64,000 nucleotides of DNA, taken from assembly GCF_020524585.1 (NCBI RefSeq), contig NZ_JAIVLK010000008.1:62001-126000 (forward strand), in the 5' to 3' direction. The translations under genes and the position numbers were made by a program. Below the pieces are notes generated by a model. The model had not been told where the DNA came from and made no database searches. It was given only the letters and a program-made list of their open reading frames with translations. This stretch comes from Celeribacter naphthalenivorans. Its GTDB lineage: Bacteria > Pseudomonadota > Alphaproteobacteria > Rhodobacterales > Rhodobacteraceae. Positions 33,536-41,711 of this stretch are shown one piece after another (position 1 is the stretch's first letter; the number at the start of each line of letters is the position of its first letter).

Positions 33536-34521
33536 TGCGCGCGCTTTTGTTGGTGACTTGTGCAATTGGGCTGTCCGCCTGTCAGATGAAAACGCCCGCG
33601 TTTCTCGCGCCGCCGGTCGAGGCCGAGGCGCCTGTCGAAACGATGGCTGAAGGCGAGGCGCTTGAGCCGTCTGATATGCTCGCCTCAGAGGAAGAGGCCG
33701 AGGCCTTGGAGGTCGCGTTGGAGGGCGGCGAGCGCGCGGATGTGGACCTCGTCGCGGCACCGCTGGACCCACAAACGGGTGACGTGGTTGCGGAGTCTGA
33801 CCAAATCCTCGCTGAAACCACGGAGGTGCGCCGTGCGGGGCTTGGCGGCATGTTTGCTTTCCTGAAACCCAAACACGATGCCGCGCCTGTTGAAGAGGTG
33901 GCTTTGCCGGCCGAGGAGGGTTTTGACGCGCGTCCCGAGACCCATGGTGTGGCGCCCGAGAGCGTGGCTCCAACCCCGCCCAAACCCCACAAGCCTTTGT
34001 TCGGTTTCCTGAAAACCGCGACCGCAGAGAACCCGGTTTCGACCGTTGAACCCGGCGAGGTTCTGGCCTTTGGCGAGGTCGGTCTCAATTGCGACATCAG
34101 GCCTCGCGCCATGGGCGAAAAGGTCGATCAATTCCCGCGTGAGGGCCGCCCCGTCTGGCAGCTCTACGACAGCGATCCCTCAAGCACCGAGCCGCGTAGC
34201 CAGTACATCACAGGCTTTGCTGACGGCTGCGCCCGTCAGGTGACGGCGGCTTTGACGATGTTCGGCGCAGCGGGACTGCATGAGGTTTTGCGCTATTCGG
34301 ATCACACTGAGCGCGACTGGTCGCAGGCCGACAAGACCTATGAGAAGATCAAACGCCAAAGCTGCGGTGTCGGGCGTGGCGAATATTGCCCGGCGGACAG
34401 CCTCGATGGGCTGGAACGTCAGGTCGCCTTTGTCTCCGTTTATCCCTATTTCGGGGCGGAGGAAGATTGGCTGGAGCTGTTGCTCCATGACGGTCAGGTG
34501 ATGAGCGAGGAAATGCGCTAG
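33535..34521 (+). CDS. putative lipoprotein of unknown function
   Basis: A 328-residue protein with a lipobox near the N-terminus (LLLVTCAIGLSACQMKTP, Cys at the cleavage site). The first half is acidic, Pro/Glu-rich and contains two similar short blocks, GGMFAFLKPKHDAAP and PLFGFLKTATAENP. The second half (about 185-328) looks globular, with FGEVGLNCDIRPRAMGEKVD, YITGFADGCARQVTAALTMF and Cys residues that may pair (KRQSCGVGRGEYCPAD). I do not recognise the family with certainty. It overlaps dnaE by one base, so it is co-expressed, although no replication role is suggested by the lipid anchor. Confidence 0.75.
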   Translation: MRALLLVTCAIGLSACQMKTPAFLAPPVEAEAPVETMAEGEALEPSDMLASEEEAEALEVALEGGERADVDLVAAPLDPQTGDVVAESDQILAETTEVRRAGLGGMFAFLKPKHDAAPVEEVALPAEEGFDARPETHGVAPESVAPTPPKPHKPLFGFLKTATAENPVSTVEPGEVLAFGEVGLNCDIRPRAMGEKVDQFPREGRPVWQLYDSDPSSTEPRSQYITGFADGCARQVTAALTMFGAAGLHEVLRYSDHTERDWSQADKTYEKIKRQSCGVGRGEYCPADSLDGLERQVAFVSVYPYFGAEEDWLELLLHDGQVMSEEMR

Positions 34522-34550
34522 GGGCATCATGTGTGCCAGAATTTGCGGAC

Positions 34551-34590
34551 GCATTCGAACGCGTTTGCGGGCAAACGCTGCCTCGAATGC
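34551..34590. repeat. extended hairpin between convergent genes
   Basis: Nested perfect arms: outer GCATTCGA (34551-34558) with TCGAATGC (34583-34590) and inner GCGTTTGC (34561-34568) with GCAAACGC (34571-34578) around GG. It follows the lipoprotein stop by 29 bp and probably ends that transcript, though there is no T-tract. Confidence 0.75.
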
Positions 34591-34597
34591 TCTTGTC

Positions 34598-34624
34598 GTT
34601 ACAGTTTGCGCGGCAAACTGTAAC
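34598..34624. repeat. second perfect hairpin, abutting slyX stop
   Basis: GTTACAGTTTGC (34598-34609) and GCAAACTGTAAC (34613-34624) form a perfect 12-bp stem around GCG. It shares the GTTTGC/GCAAAC core with the neighbouring hairpin and lies one base from the slyX stop on the minus strand. Confidence 0.75.
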
Positions 34625-34625
34625 T

Positions 34626-34838
34626 CTACCAATGCGGCGGGCGTTGATCGGCCAGAGGCACGGTGCCTTCGCTCTCCGACTGTCGCAGGGCTTCGGCCTC
34701 CATCAACATCCCAAGGCGTCGCTCGGCTTTCTCCAGAACACCTTCCTGCTGCGCCACGATGTCGGACAGTTCCTCGACGGTCTTGGTGAGATAGGCGATC
34801 TGTTCTTCCAAAGCGGTGATGCGGGTCTCGTCTGACAT
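34626..34838 (-). CDS. slyX: SlyX family protein
   Basis: A 70-residue coiled-coil protein: ETRITALEEQIAYLTKTVEE then LSDIVAQQEGVLEKAERRL, ending in the family tail with a PPHW (ADQRPPHW). SlyX is a small conserved proteobacterial protein of unknown function, found next to slyD in enterics. Here it stands alone between the lipoprotein and hisS. Its length and C-terminal P-P-H-Y/W signature make the call safe. Confidence 0.9.
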   Translation of the reverse strand: MSDETRITALEEQIAYLTKTVEELSDIVAQQEGVLEKAERRLGMLMEAEALRQSESEGTVPLADQRPPHW

Positions 34839-34975
34839 GGCGGGTCCTCTCTCGCGATGCGGGCATATTTCTAAGCCTATGTCATAAGGATTTCACGCCG
34901 TCCACCGGCCTGCCACCTTGCCCCTGAGCCGCCTGTGCGATATGCCGCCCGCGACAGTGAGCAAAAGGACCGGCC

Positions 34976-36460
34976 ATGGCCAAGCCCAAGAAAACCCCGC
35001 GCCCCAAGGCAGAGACGCCCAAGGGCTTTCGTGATTACTTCGGCACAGAGGTGAGCGAGCGCAAACAGATGCTCGATCAGATCGCTGAAGTTTATCACCA
35101 TTACGGGTTCGAGGCGCTTGAGACCTCTGCGGTGGAAACCGTCGAGGCGCTGGGCAAATTCCTGCCGGATGTGGACCGCCCGAACGAGGGTGTTTTTGCC
35201 TGGCAAGAGGATGATTCCGATTGGGTCGCGCTGCGCTATGACATGACCGCGCCTCTGGCCCGTGTGGCTGCGCAGTATCGCCAAGACCTGCCGTCGCCCT
35301 ACCGCCGCTTTGCGATGGGGCCGGTCTGGCGCAACGAAAAACCGGGCCCCGGTCGTTTCCGCCAATTCTACCAATGCGACGCCGACACGGTGGGGGCGCC
35401 CTCGGTGGCCGCCGACGCAGAAATCTGTGCGATGCTGTCGGATTGTCTCGAAAAAGTCGGCATTCCGCGCGGCGATTACATTGTGCGGGTGAACAACCGC
35501 AAAGTGCTGGACGGCGTGCTGGAAAGTGCGGGCCTGCCGGACACCGAAGAGTTCGCCGCCACGCGCGGTATCGTCCTTCGGACCATCGACAAGCATGACA
35601 AATTTGGCGACGCGGGCGTCATGGCTTTGCTGACCGAAGGGCGCAAAGATGAGAGCGGTGATTTCACCAAGGGCGCAGGGCTTGCGAAAGAGCAAGTCGA
35701 TCTGATCCTCGGCTTCGTCAACGGACGCCAGGACAGCAATGCCACCACTCTGGATCGCTTGGGCGAGCTCGTCGGCGAGGCCAAAACCGGCCAAGAGGGC
35801 GTTGCCGAACTGCGCGAGATCGCGGAGCTGCTCGAAGGCCAAGGCTACGGCTCCGACCGCATCGTCATCGACCCCGCCGTGGTGCGGGGCTTGGGCTATT
35901 ACACCGGCCCGGTTTATGAGGCCGAGCTGACGTTCGAGGTCACCGACGAGAAAGGCCGCGTGCGTGAGTTCGGCTCCGTCGCGGGCGGCGGGCGCTACGA
36001 CGATCTGGTCAAACGCTTCACCGGGCAGGCCGTGCCTGCAACGGGCGCGTCCATCGGGGTCGACCGTCTCTTGGCCGCTCTGCGCGCCACGGGCCGGATC
36101 GGGTCCAAAGCCCAAGGCCCCGTCGTGGTGACCGTGATGGATCGCGACCGCATGGGCGACTACATGGCGATGGTCTCCGAGTTGCGTCAGGCGGGCATCC
36201 GCGCTGAGGTCTACCTCGGCAACCCGAAGAACTTCGGCAACCAGCTCAAATACGCCGACAAACGGATGAGCCCCGTGGCGATCATTCAGGGCGGTGACGA
36301 GGCGGAGCGCGGCGTGGTGCAGATCAAGGACCTGATCCTCGGTACGAAACTCGCGGAAAACGCTTCCGTCGAAGAGTGGAAAGACCGCCCGAACCAATAC
36401 GAAGTGCCGCGCGATCAGATGGTCGCGAAGGTGCGCGAGATCATCGAGAGCTATTCCTGA
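34976..36460 (+). CDS. hisS: histidyl-tRNA synthetase
   Basis: A 494-residue class II synthetase of the longer type found in alphaproteobacteria. Motif 1 region is [20 protein letters not shown]; motif 2 is [20 protein letters not shown]; the histidine-binding and motif 3 segments are [26 protein letters not shown] and [12 protein letters not shown]. It charges tRNA-His. The C-terminal anticodon domain ends with [12 protein letters not shown]. Its stop overlaps the hisZ start (TGATG), giving a hisS-hisZ-hisG chain. Confidence 0.96.
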   Translation: MAKPKKTPRPKAETPKGFRDYFGTEVSERKQMLDQIAEVYHHYGFEALETSAVETVEALGKFLPDVDRPNEGVFAWQEDDSDWVALRYDMTAPLARVAAQYRQDLPSPYRRFAMGPVWRNEKPGPGRFRQFYQCDADTVGAPSVAADAEICAMLSDCLEKVGIPRGDYIVRVNNRKVLDGVLESAGLPDTEEFAATRGIVLRTIDKHDKFGDAGVMALLTEGRKDESGDFTKGAGLAKEQVDLILGFVNGRQDSNATTLDRLGELVGEAKTGQEGVAELREIAELLEGQGYGSDRIVIDPAVVRGLGYYTGPVYEAELTFEVTDEKGRVREFGSVAGGGRYDDLVKRFTGQAVPATGASIGVDRLLAALRATGRIGSKAQGPVVVTVMDRDRMGDYMAMVSELRQAGIRAEVYLGNPKNFGNQLKYADKRMSPVAIIQGGDEAERGVVQIKDLILGTKLAENASVEEWKDRPNQYEVPRDQMVAKVREIIESYS

Positions 36461-37557
36461 TGGCCCGCGTTGAGATCACCAAAGCCGCCATCAAGGCCGA
36501 GGCCGCGCGTCTCAAGGCCTTTTTTGAGGCGCAGGGTGCGCTGCCCGTCGAGATGGACATTCTCCTGCCGGCCGAGGTGCTTTTGGACCTCTACGGCGAG
36601 GACATCCGCGCCCGCGCCTACATGACCCAAGACCCCGAGCGCGGCGAAATGATGCTGCGCCCGGATTTTACCGTGCCGGTGGTGCAAGAGCATATGTCGA
36701 ACGGCGCCGAACCCGCGCGCTACACCTACGCGGGCGAAGTGTTCCGTAAGCAAGAAGACATGCCGACGCGCGCCAATGAATATTTTCAGGTCGGCTATGA
36801 GGTCTTTGACGGCTCCGATCCGGCAGCTGCCGATGCAGAGGTTTTCGCGCATTTTGCCAATGTGTTGTCCGACAGTGGCCTGCACGCCGCGACCGGCGAT
36901 ATCGGCATTCTGAAAGCCGCTGTTGCCGGACTGAAAACCACAGAACGCCGCCGTGCCGCTTTGCTGCGCCACATCTGGCGTCCGCGCCGGTTCCGCGCGT
37001 TGATGACGCGGTTTTCCGAGGCGGGCACCACGCTTCGCCTGCAAAACCTCGAGCGCGTGCGTGCCAATCTGGCCCAACCCGAGGCGCCCTTCATCGGTCT
37101 GCGCACCCAGACGGAGATCGACATGCGGATCGAGGCGCTCGAAGAAGACGCGAGCGAGCCGCCGATCTCCGCAGGTGAGATCGAGCTTTTGGACGACATC
37201 CTGTCGCTCAAGGAAACTCTGCCGCATGTGCTGTCGCAACTGCGCGACATCACCGTGGACCTGCCCGCGATCTCTGAGGCCGTGAGCCTTTTGAGCCGCC
37301 GCACGGAGGCTCTGGCGAAGCGTGGCGTCGATGTGGACAACCTCGATTTCGAAGCCTCCTACGGCCGCACCTCGATGGAATATTACGACGGCTTTGTCTT
37401 CGGTTTCTACGCCGAGGGCCGTCCGGACCTGCCCCCCGTGGCGACCGGCGGGCGCTATGATGCGCTCACGGCGGTCTTGGGGCAGGGACGCTCGATCCCG
37501 GCGGTGGGCGGCGTGATCCGTCCGAATGTGCTTCTGAGCCTGAAAGGAGGCGCATGA
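36460..37557 (+). CDS. hisZ: ATP phosphoribosyltransferase regulatory subunit HisZ
   Basis: A 365-residue HisRS-like paralogue without synthetase activity. It keeps the class II fold (MMLRPDFTVPVVQEHMSNG, YAGEVFRKQEDMPTRANEYF, PVATGGRYDALTAVLGQG) but lacks the anticodon-binding domain. HisZ combines with short-form HisG into a hetero-octamer and confers histidine feedback inhibition. The ATG at 36460 overlaps the hisS stop; the longer open frame from 36376 is shadow sequence. hisG follows with 4-bp overlap. Confidence 0.95.
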   Translation: MARVEITKAAIKAEAARLKAFFEAQGALPVEMDILLPAEVLLDLYGEDIRARAYMTQDPERGEMMLRPDFTVPVVQEHMSNGAEPARYTYAGEVFRKQEDMPTRANEYFQVGYEVFDGSDPAAADAEVFAHFANVLSDSGLHAATGDIGILKAAVAGLKTTERRRAALLRHIWRPRRFRALMTRFSEAGTTLRLQNLERVRANLAQPEAPFIGLRTQTEIDMRIEALEEDASEPPISAGEIELLDDILSLKETLPHVLSQLRDITVDLPAISEAVSLLSRRTEALAKRGVDVDNLDFEASYGRTSMEYYDGFVFGFYAEGRPDLPPVATGGRYDALTAVLGQGRSIPAVGGVIRPNVLLSLKGGA

Positions 37558-38255
37558 TGGTGGTCAAACTGGGCGTGCCCTCCAAGGGCCGGTTGATGGA
37601 AAAGACCTTTGAATGGTTTTCCGAGCGCGGCGTGACCCTGTCGCGGGCCGGGAGCGAGCGGGAATATTCCGGTGCGGTTGAGGGCATTAAGGGCGTCGAG
37701 CTTGTGTTGCTGTCGGCCTCTGAAATCCCGCGCGAACTGGCCGCCGGACGCATCCATATGGGAGTCACCGGCTCCGATCTGGTACGCGACAAACTCGCGA
37801 GCTGGGACAGCAAGGTGATCGAAATGGCGCCGATGGGGTTTGGCCATGCGGACCTGATCATCGCCGTGCCGAAGGCTTGGGTCGATGTCGATACGCTGGA
37901 CGATCTCGACGCCGCCGCCGCCGCTTTCCGCGCGCGCCACGGCTTCCGCCTGCGCATCGCGACGAAATATCACCACCTGATCCGCGAGTTCCTGAAACAG
38001 AACGGCGTGGCGGATTATCAGCTCGTAGACAGCCAAGGCGCGACCGAAGGCACGGTGAAAAACCTCACCGCCGAGGCCATCGCCGACATCACTTCAACGG
38101 GCGAGACTCTGCGCGCCAACCACCTTAAAATCCTGAGCGGCGACCCGGTGCATTGTTCGCAAGCCACCCTGTTCAAATCCCGCATGGCACATTGGACGGA
38201 CGACACCCGCGCGACGCTGGTGACGCTTAAGGATATGTTGGGTCTGGGCGATTGA
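37554..38255 (+). CDS. hisG: ATP phosphoribosyltransferase, short form
   Basis: A 233-residue catalytic subunit: KLGVPSKGRLMEKTFEWFSE at the N-terminus, VLLSASEIPRELAAGRIHMG and GVTGSDLVRDKLA in the middle, and the PRPP-binding segment within VDSQGATEGTVKNLTAEAIA. The C-terminal ACT-like regulatory domain of long HisG is absent, matching the presence of HisZ. It makes phosphoribosyl-ATP, the first step of histidine synthesis. AAAGGAGG precedes tandem ATG codons at 37554 and 37557; either could be used. Confidence 0.96.
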   Translation: MMVVKLGVPSKGRLMEKTFEWFSERGVTLSRAGSEREYSGAVEGIKGVELVLLSASEIPRELAAGRIHMGVTGSDLVRDKLASWDSKVIEMAPMGFGHADLIIAVPKAWVDVDTLDDLDAAAAAFRARHGFRLRIATKYHHLIREFLKQNGVADYQLVDSQGATEGTVKNLTAEAIADITSTGETLRANHLKILSGDPVHCSQATLFKSRMAHWTDDTRATLVTLKDMLGLGD

Positions 38256-38704
38256 CCGTTTGGCGGCCTACTCAAGCCATCAAAGTTAAGGCGCTTGGTG
38301 TCGCCTGGCGCGAGGGGCGGTTGTTGGCCGCTGAGGTGTATGACGATGCCGGTCGCCTCAAAGGGGTGCGGCCTTTGGGCGGTTCTGTGGAATTCGGCGA
38401 AACCGCTGAGACGGCGATCCAGCGCGAGTTTCAGGAGGAACTGGGCGTCGAAATCACGGTGAACGCGGCGCCGCAGGTCATGGAAAATCTCTACACCCAC
38501 GAGGGCATGATCGGCCACGAAGTGCTGTTCCTTTATGACGTCAGCCTTCCGAATGGCGCCTATGACGGTCAGAACGAGATTCACTTTGCCGAGGACAATG
38601 GCGCCGAATGTGTGGCGCGATGGTATGCGCTCGAGCAGCTTGATACGGAAACCGGCCCGGCGCTTTTTCCGGCAGGCTTAAAGGCGCGCTTGATCGGGGC
38701 GTGA
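38252..38704 (+). CDS. NUDIX hydrolase
   Basis: A 150-residue protein containing a complete Nudix box, GGSVEFGETAETAIQREFQE followed by ELGV, with all Gly, Glu and Arg positions of the G-x5-E-x7-REUXEEXGU pattern. Such enzymes hydrolyse nucleoside diphosphates linked to another group; the substrate is unknown. The only plausible start overlapping hisG is TTG at 38252, whose last bases overlap the hisG TGA; a later start is possible but would cut family-like sequence. Coupling to hisG is unusual and the relation to histidine synthesis is unproven. Confidence 0.85.
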   Translation: MTVWRPTQAIKVKALGVAWREGRLLAAEVYDDAGRLKGVRPLGGSVEFGETAETAIQREFQEELGVEITVNAAPQVMENLYTHEGMIGHEVLFLYDVSLPNGAYDGQNEIHFAEDNGAECVARWYALEQLDTETGPALFPAGLKARLIGA

Positions 38705-38710
38705 GTGCCT

Positions 38711-38737
38711 GTTTCCTTTGTGGCCAAAAATACTCAA
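38711..38737 (+). repeat. extragenic repeat, copy 4
   Basis: GTTTCCTTTGTGGCC followed by AAAAATACTCAA, a diverged copy of the 27-bp motif. It lies between the NUDIX stop and the convergent DUF1489 stop and overlaps the last bases of the latter. Confidence 0.7.
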
Positions 38738-39153
38738 AAAATCCCGATCTCGGCCAAGGTCTGCGCCAGTTCCGCGGGCAGCTCAGGTTCGCTTTTGCGG
38801 CCCTGCGGCAGATCGGCCGGGGCGTCTTCGGGTTTGAGGTAGCGCCAGCCCTGAAACGGGCGGCGTTGGGCGTTTTGGGTGCGGATCAGCGGTTTCGCCA
38901 GCTCGATGCGACAGCGGCGCACGCCGTCATGGCCGATCACCTCATGCAGTCCGACAATGGTCTGACGCGCCTGAATCACGCCTTTGATCACCCAATAAAG
39001 CGAGCCGCCGTTCAGCAGTTTCTCTTCCTGTTTCGGCCACATGCGAGTCACATGCCCGCGGCTCGCGCCCGGGGTGGCTTCGATATAGGCGTTGAGCTCT
39101 TCGACTGTGTCGATGCCCACGCAGAGTTTGACGAGATTTATGTGGTCAGCCAT
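38734..39153 (-). CDS. DUF1489 family protein
   Basis: A 139-residue protein starting MADHINLVKLCVGIDTVEEL with HVTRMWPKQEEKLLNGGSLY and WVIKGVIQARQTIVGL and the closing PFQGWRYLKPEDAPADLP. This is the layout of DUF1489, a family almost restricted to alphaproteobacteria and often located near RNA- or stress-related genes; its function is unknown. It is monocistronic. The preserved LYWVIKG and GWRYLK motifs make the family call confident. Confidence 0.88.
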   Translation of the reverse strand: MADHINLVKLCVGIDTVEELNAYIEATPGASRGHVTRMWPKQEEKLLNGGSLYWVIKGVIQARQTIVGLHEVIGHDGVRRCRIELAKPLIRTQNAQRRPFQGWRYLKPEDAPADLPQGRKSEPELPAELAQTLAEIGIF

Positions 39154-39293
39154 CAGATCGCTCTAAGTGTGGTATAGATCATAGGTCGGAGGATTGATTC
39201 GACAAGCCATGCTCTCAGCGCGGTTGCGCCTCTGCACTCGTGGGATTAAACCCTGCGCCTCTCTATGACTCATCAAGACCGGAAAAGACTGCC

Positions 39294-41558
39294 ATGACCC
39301 GCTTTGCCGCCCCCATCGCCGAACAGATTTGGGATATGAAATACCGCCTGAAAGAGGCCGATGGCACGGCGTTGGACCTCTCTGTCGAGGACAGTTGGCG
39401 GCGTGTGGCGCGGTCTTTGGCGTCCGTGGAAAAAGACAGCGCGGCCTGGGAAGAGAAATTCTACCACGCGTTGGAGGATTTCAAATTCCTGCCAGCGGGG
39501 CGCATTTTGGCGGGCGCAGGCACGGGCCGCGCGGTGACGCTGTTCAACTGTTTCGTCATGGGCACGATCCCGGACAGTATGGCGGGCATTTTCGACATGC
39601 TCAAAGAGGCCGCGCTCACCATGCAGCAGGGCGGGGGGATCGGGTATGATTTCTCCACCATTCGCCCGAAAGGCGCGGATGTGATGGGGGTGGCTGCGGA
39701 TGCCTCCGGGCCTTTGTCCTTCATGGATGTCTGGGACGCGATGTGCCGGACGATCATGTCGGCGGGGTCACGCCGTGGTGCGATGATGGCGACGATGCGT
39801 TGCGATCACCCGGATATCGAGCGTTTCATCGAGGCGAAACAGGACGCCGCACGTCTGCGGATGTTCAACCTCTCCGTGCTTGTGACCGACGATTTCATGG
39901 AGGCGGTGAAGGCCGACGGTCCGTGGGAATTGAAGTTCGGCGGCAAGGTCTATCACACGGTCGAGGCGCGTGATCTTTGGAATAAGATCATGAAGGGCAC
40001 TTACGACTACGCTGAGCCGGGGGTGATTTTCATCGATCGCATCAACAAGATGAACAACCTCTCCTATGTCGAAACCATCGCGGCGACCAACCCCTGTGGT
40101 GAGCAGCCTTTGCCGCCTTATGGCGCTTGCCTCTTGGGCTCGATCAACCTTGCGCGTCTGGTCAAAACGCCCTTTGAAAAGGGCGCAGAGATGGATGAGG
40201 CGGCGCTGTCCGATCTGGTCGCGACTGCCGTGCGTATGATGGACAATGTGGTCGATGCCTCGCGCTTCCCGCTGGAGCAGCAGGCACAGGAAGCCCAGGC
40301 GAAACGCCGCATTGGCCTTGGTGTCACCGGGCTGGCCGACGCGCTCCTGATGATCGGTCAACGCTATGGCTCCGAAGAGGCCGCTGCGACCTGTGAGAAA
40401 TGGCTCAAGATGATCGCCCGGGCGTCCTATTTGGCCTCTGCTGAACTGGCGAAGGAAAAGGGCGCTTTCCCGCTGTTCGAGGCTGATAAATATCTGGCCT
40501 CCGGGTCACTTGAGCATATGGATCAGGACGTCAAAGATGCCATTCGTCAAAATGGCATTCGAAATGCGCTTTTGACCTCCATCGCGCCGACCGGCACGAT
40601 CAGCCTTTACGCGGGCAACGTCTCCTCCGGGATCGAGCCGGTCTTCGCCTATGCCTACACCCGCAAGGTGCTGCAAAAAGACGGCTCGCGCACCGAGGAA
40701 GAGGTGGTCGATTACGCGGTCAAACTCTTCCGCGACAAATTCGGTGATGCGGAGCTGCCCGAGTATTTCGTCAACGCACAGACGCTTGCACCGCTGGATC
40801 ACGTCCGCATGCAGGCGGCGGCGCAGAAATGGGTCGACAGCTCGATCTCCAAGACGATCAACTGCCCGGAAGACATCGCCTTTGAGGACTTCAAAGAGGT
40901 CTATATGGAGGCCTGGGACAGCGGCTGCAAAGGCTGCACGACCTATCGTCCGAACGATGTGACAGGCTCCGTTCTCTCCGTTTCTGAGAGTTCTGAAAAA
41001 GCGCCGGAGCAAGAGGTTGGCGCCGAAGTCGTCTACCTCTCCGAGCCGCTTGATCGTCCGCAGCAGCTTGAGGGCAACACCTATAAGGTCAAATGGCCCG
41101 ACAGCGAACATGCGCTCTACATCACCATCAACGACATCGTTGTCGGCGGGCATCGCCGCCCCTTCGAGATTTTCATCAACTCGAAAAACATGGAGCATTT
41201 CGCCTGGACCGTGGCGCTGACCCGGATGATTTCGGCGGTGTTCCGGCGCGGCGGGGATGTGTCTTTCGTGGTGGAGGAACTCAAAGCCGTGTTCGATCCG
41301 CGTGGCGGCGCGTGGATGAAGGGCAAATACATCCCATCGATTCTGGCGGCCATCGGCGGTGTGATCGAAACCCATCTGATCGAAACCGGCTTTATCGCGG
41401 GCGAAGGCATGGGGCTCAAAACCGACCCGCAAGCCGAGGTTGCCGTGATGGGCGAACGCCCGCGTGGCAAGGCCTGCCCATCCTGTGGTCAATACGACAT
41501 GCGTATGGTCGAAGGCTGCATGACCTGCGCGTCCTGCGGTCATTCGAAATGCGGGTGA
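39294..41558 (+). CDS. nrdJ: adenosylcobalamin-dependent (class II) ribonucleotide reductase
   Basis: A 754-residue enzyme. The first active-site Cys is in VTLFNCFVMGTIPDS; the radical-site motif is ETIAATNPCGEQPLPPYGAC (N-x-C-x-E); ITSIAPTGTISLYAGNVSSG-like sequence lies at LTSIAPTGTISLYAGNVSSG. The C-terminus is a Zn-ribbon, CPSCGQYDMRMVEG then CMTCASCGHSKCG, which carries the redox Cys. It reduces ribonucleotides using a B12-derived radical, independently of oxygen. ATG 39294 is chosen over an upstream in-frame GTG at 39240. No cobalamin riboswitch or NrdR box was recognised upstream. Confidence 0.95.
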   Translation: MTRFAAPIAEQIWDMKYRLKEADGTALDLSVEDSWRRVARSLASVEKDSAAWEEKFYHALEDFKFLPAGRILAGAGTGRAVTLFNCFVMGTIPDSMAGIFDMLKEAALTMQQGGGIGYDFSTIRPKGADVMGVAADASGPLSFMDVWDAMCRTIMSAGSRRGAMMATMRCDHPDIERFIEAKQDAARLRMFNLSVLVTDDFMEAVKADGPWELKFGGKVYHTVEARDLWNKIMKGTYDYAEPGVIFIDRINKMNNLSYVETIAATNPCGEQPLPPYGACLLGSINLARLVKTPFEKGAEMDEAALSDLVATAVRMMDNVVDASRFPLEQQAQEAQAKRRIGLGVTGLADALLMIGQRYGSEEAAATCEKWLKMIARASYLASAELAKEKGAFPLFEADKYLASGSLEHMDQDVKDAIRQNGIRNALLTSIAPTGTISLYAGNVSSGIEPVFAYAYTRKVLQKDGSRTEEEVVDYAVKLFRDKFGDAELPEYFVNAQTLAPLDHVRMQAAAQKWVDSSISKTINCPEDIAFEDFKEVYMEAWDSGCKGCTTYRPNDVTGSVLSVSESSEKAPEQEVGAEVVYLSEPLDRPQQLEGNTYKVKWPDSEHALYITINDIVVGGHRRPFEIFINSKNMEHFAWTVALTRMISAVFRRGGDVSFVVEELKAVFDPRGGAWMKGKYIPSILAAIGGVIETHLIETGFIAGEGMGLKTDPQAEVAVMGERPRGKACPSCGQYDMRMVEGCMTCASCGHSKCG

Positions 41559-41577
41559 GGGGTTAAAATCGGCGTGT

Positions 41578-41623
41578 GTGAATTACCCCAACCGATTTCC
41601 GTGAATCACCACAACAGATTTCC
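41578..41623. repeat. tandem 23-bp direct repeat, possible transposon terminal repeats
   Basis: Two adjacent 23-bp units, each opening GTGAAT and closing GATTTCC, identical at 20 of 23 positions. They start 20 bp after the nrdJ stop, on the border of the mobile-element remnant. Adjacent short direct repeats of this size are typical of the ends of IS21-family and Tn7/Tn5053-like elements. Confidence 0.65.
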
Positions 41624-41658
41624 AAAAGGGGTATTTGATCTTGCCCAATACTAACGAC

Positions 41659-41692
41659 AAAGGGCAGCGTAATCGCGCTGCCCTTTTTGTTT
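41659..41692 (+). terminator. strong Rho-independent terminator
   Basis: AAAGGGCAGCG (41659-41669) and CGCTGCCCTTT (41676-41686) pair perfectly around a 6-nt loop, followed by TTGTTT. It could serve nrdJ on the plus strand and, with its A run, also the chimeric gene on the minus strand. Confidence 0.8.
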
Positions 41693-41711
41693 ATATTTAA
41701 TTATCAATTGT

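Noticed and set aside
39154-39293. Cobalamin riboswitch or NrdR box before nrdJ
   Set aside because: Only a short direct repeat (TGCGCCTCT, twice) was found. Neither the B12-box nor a NrdR palindrome is present.
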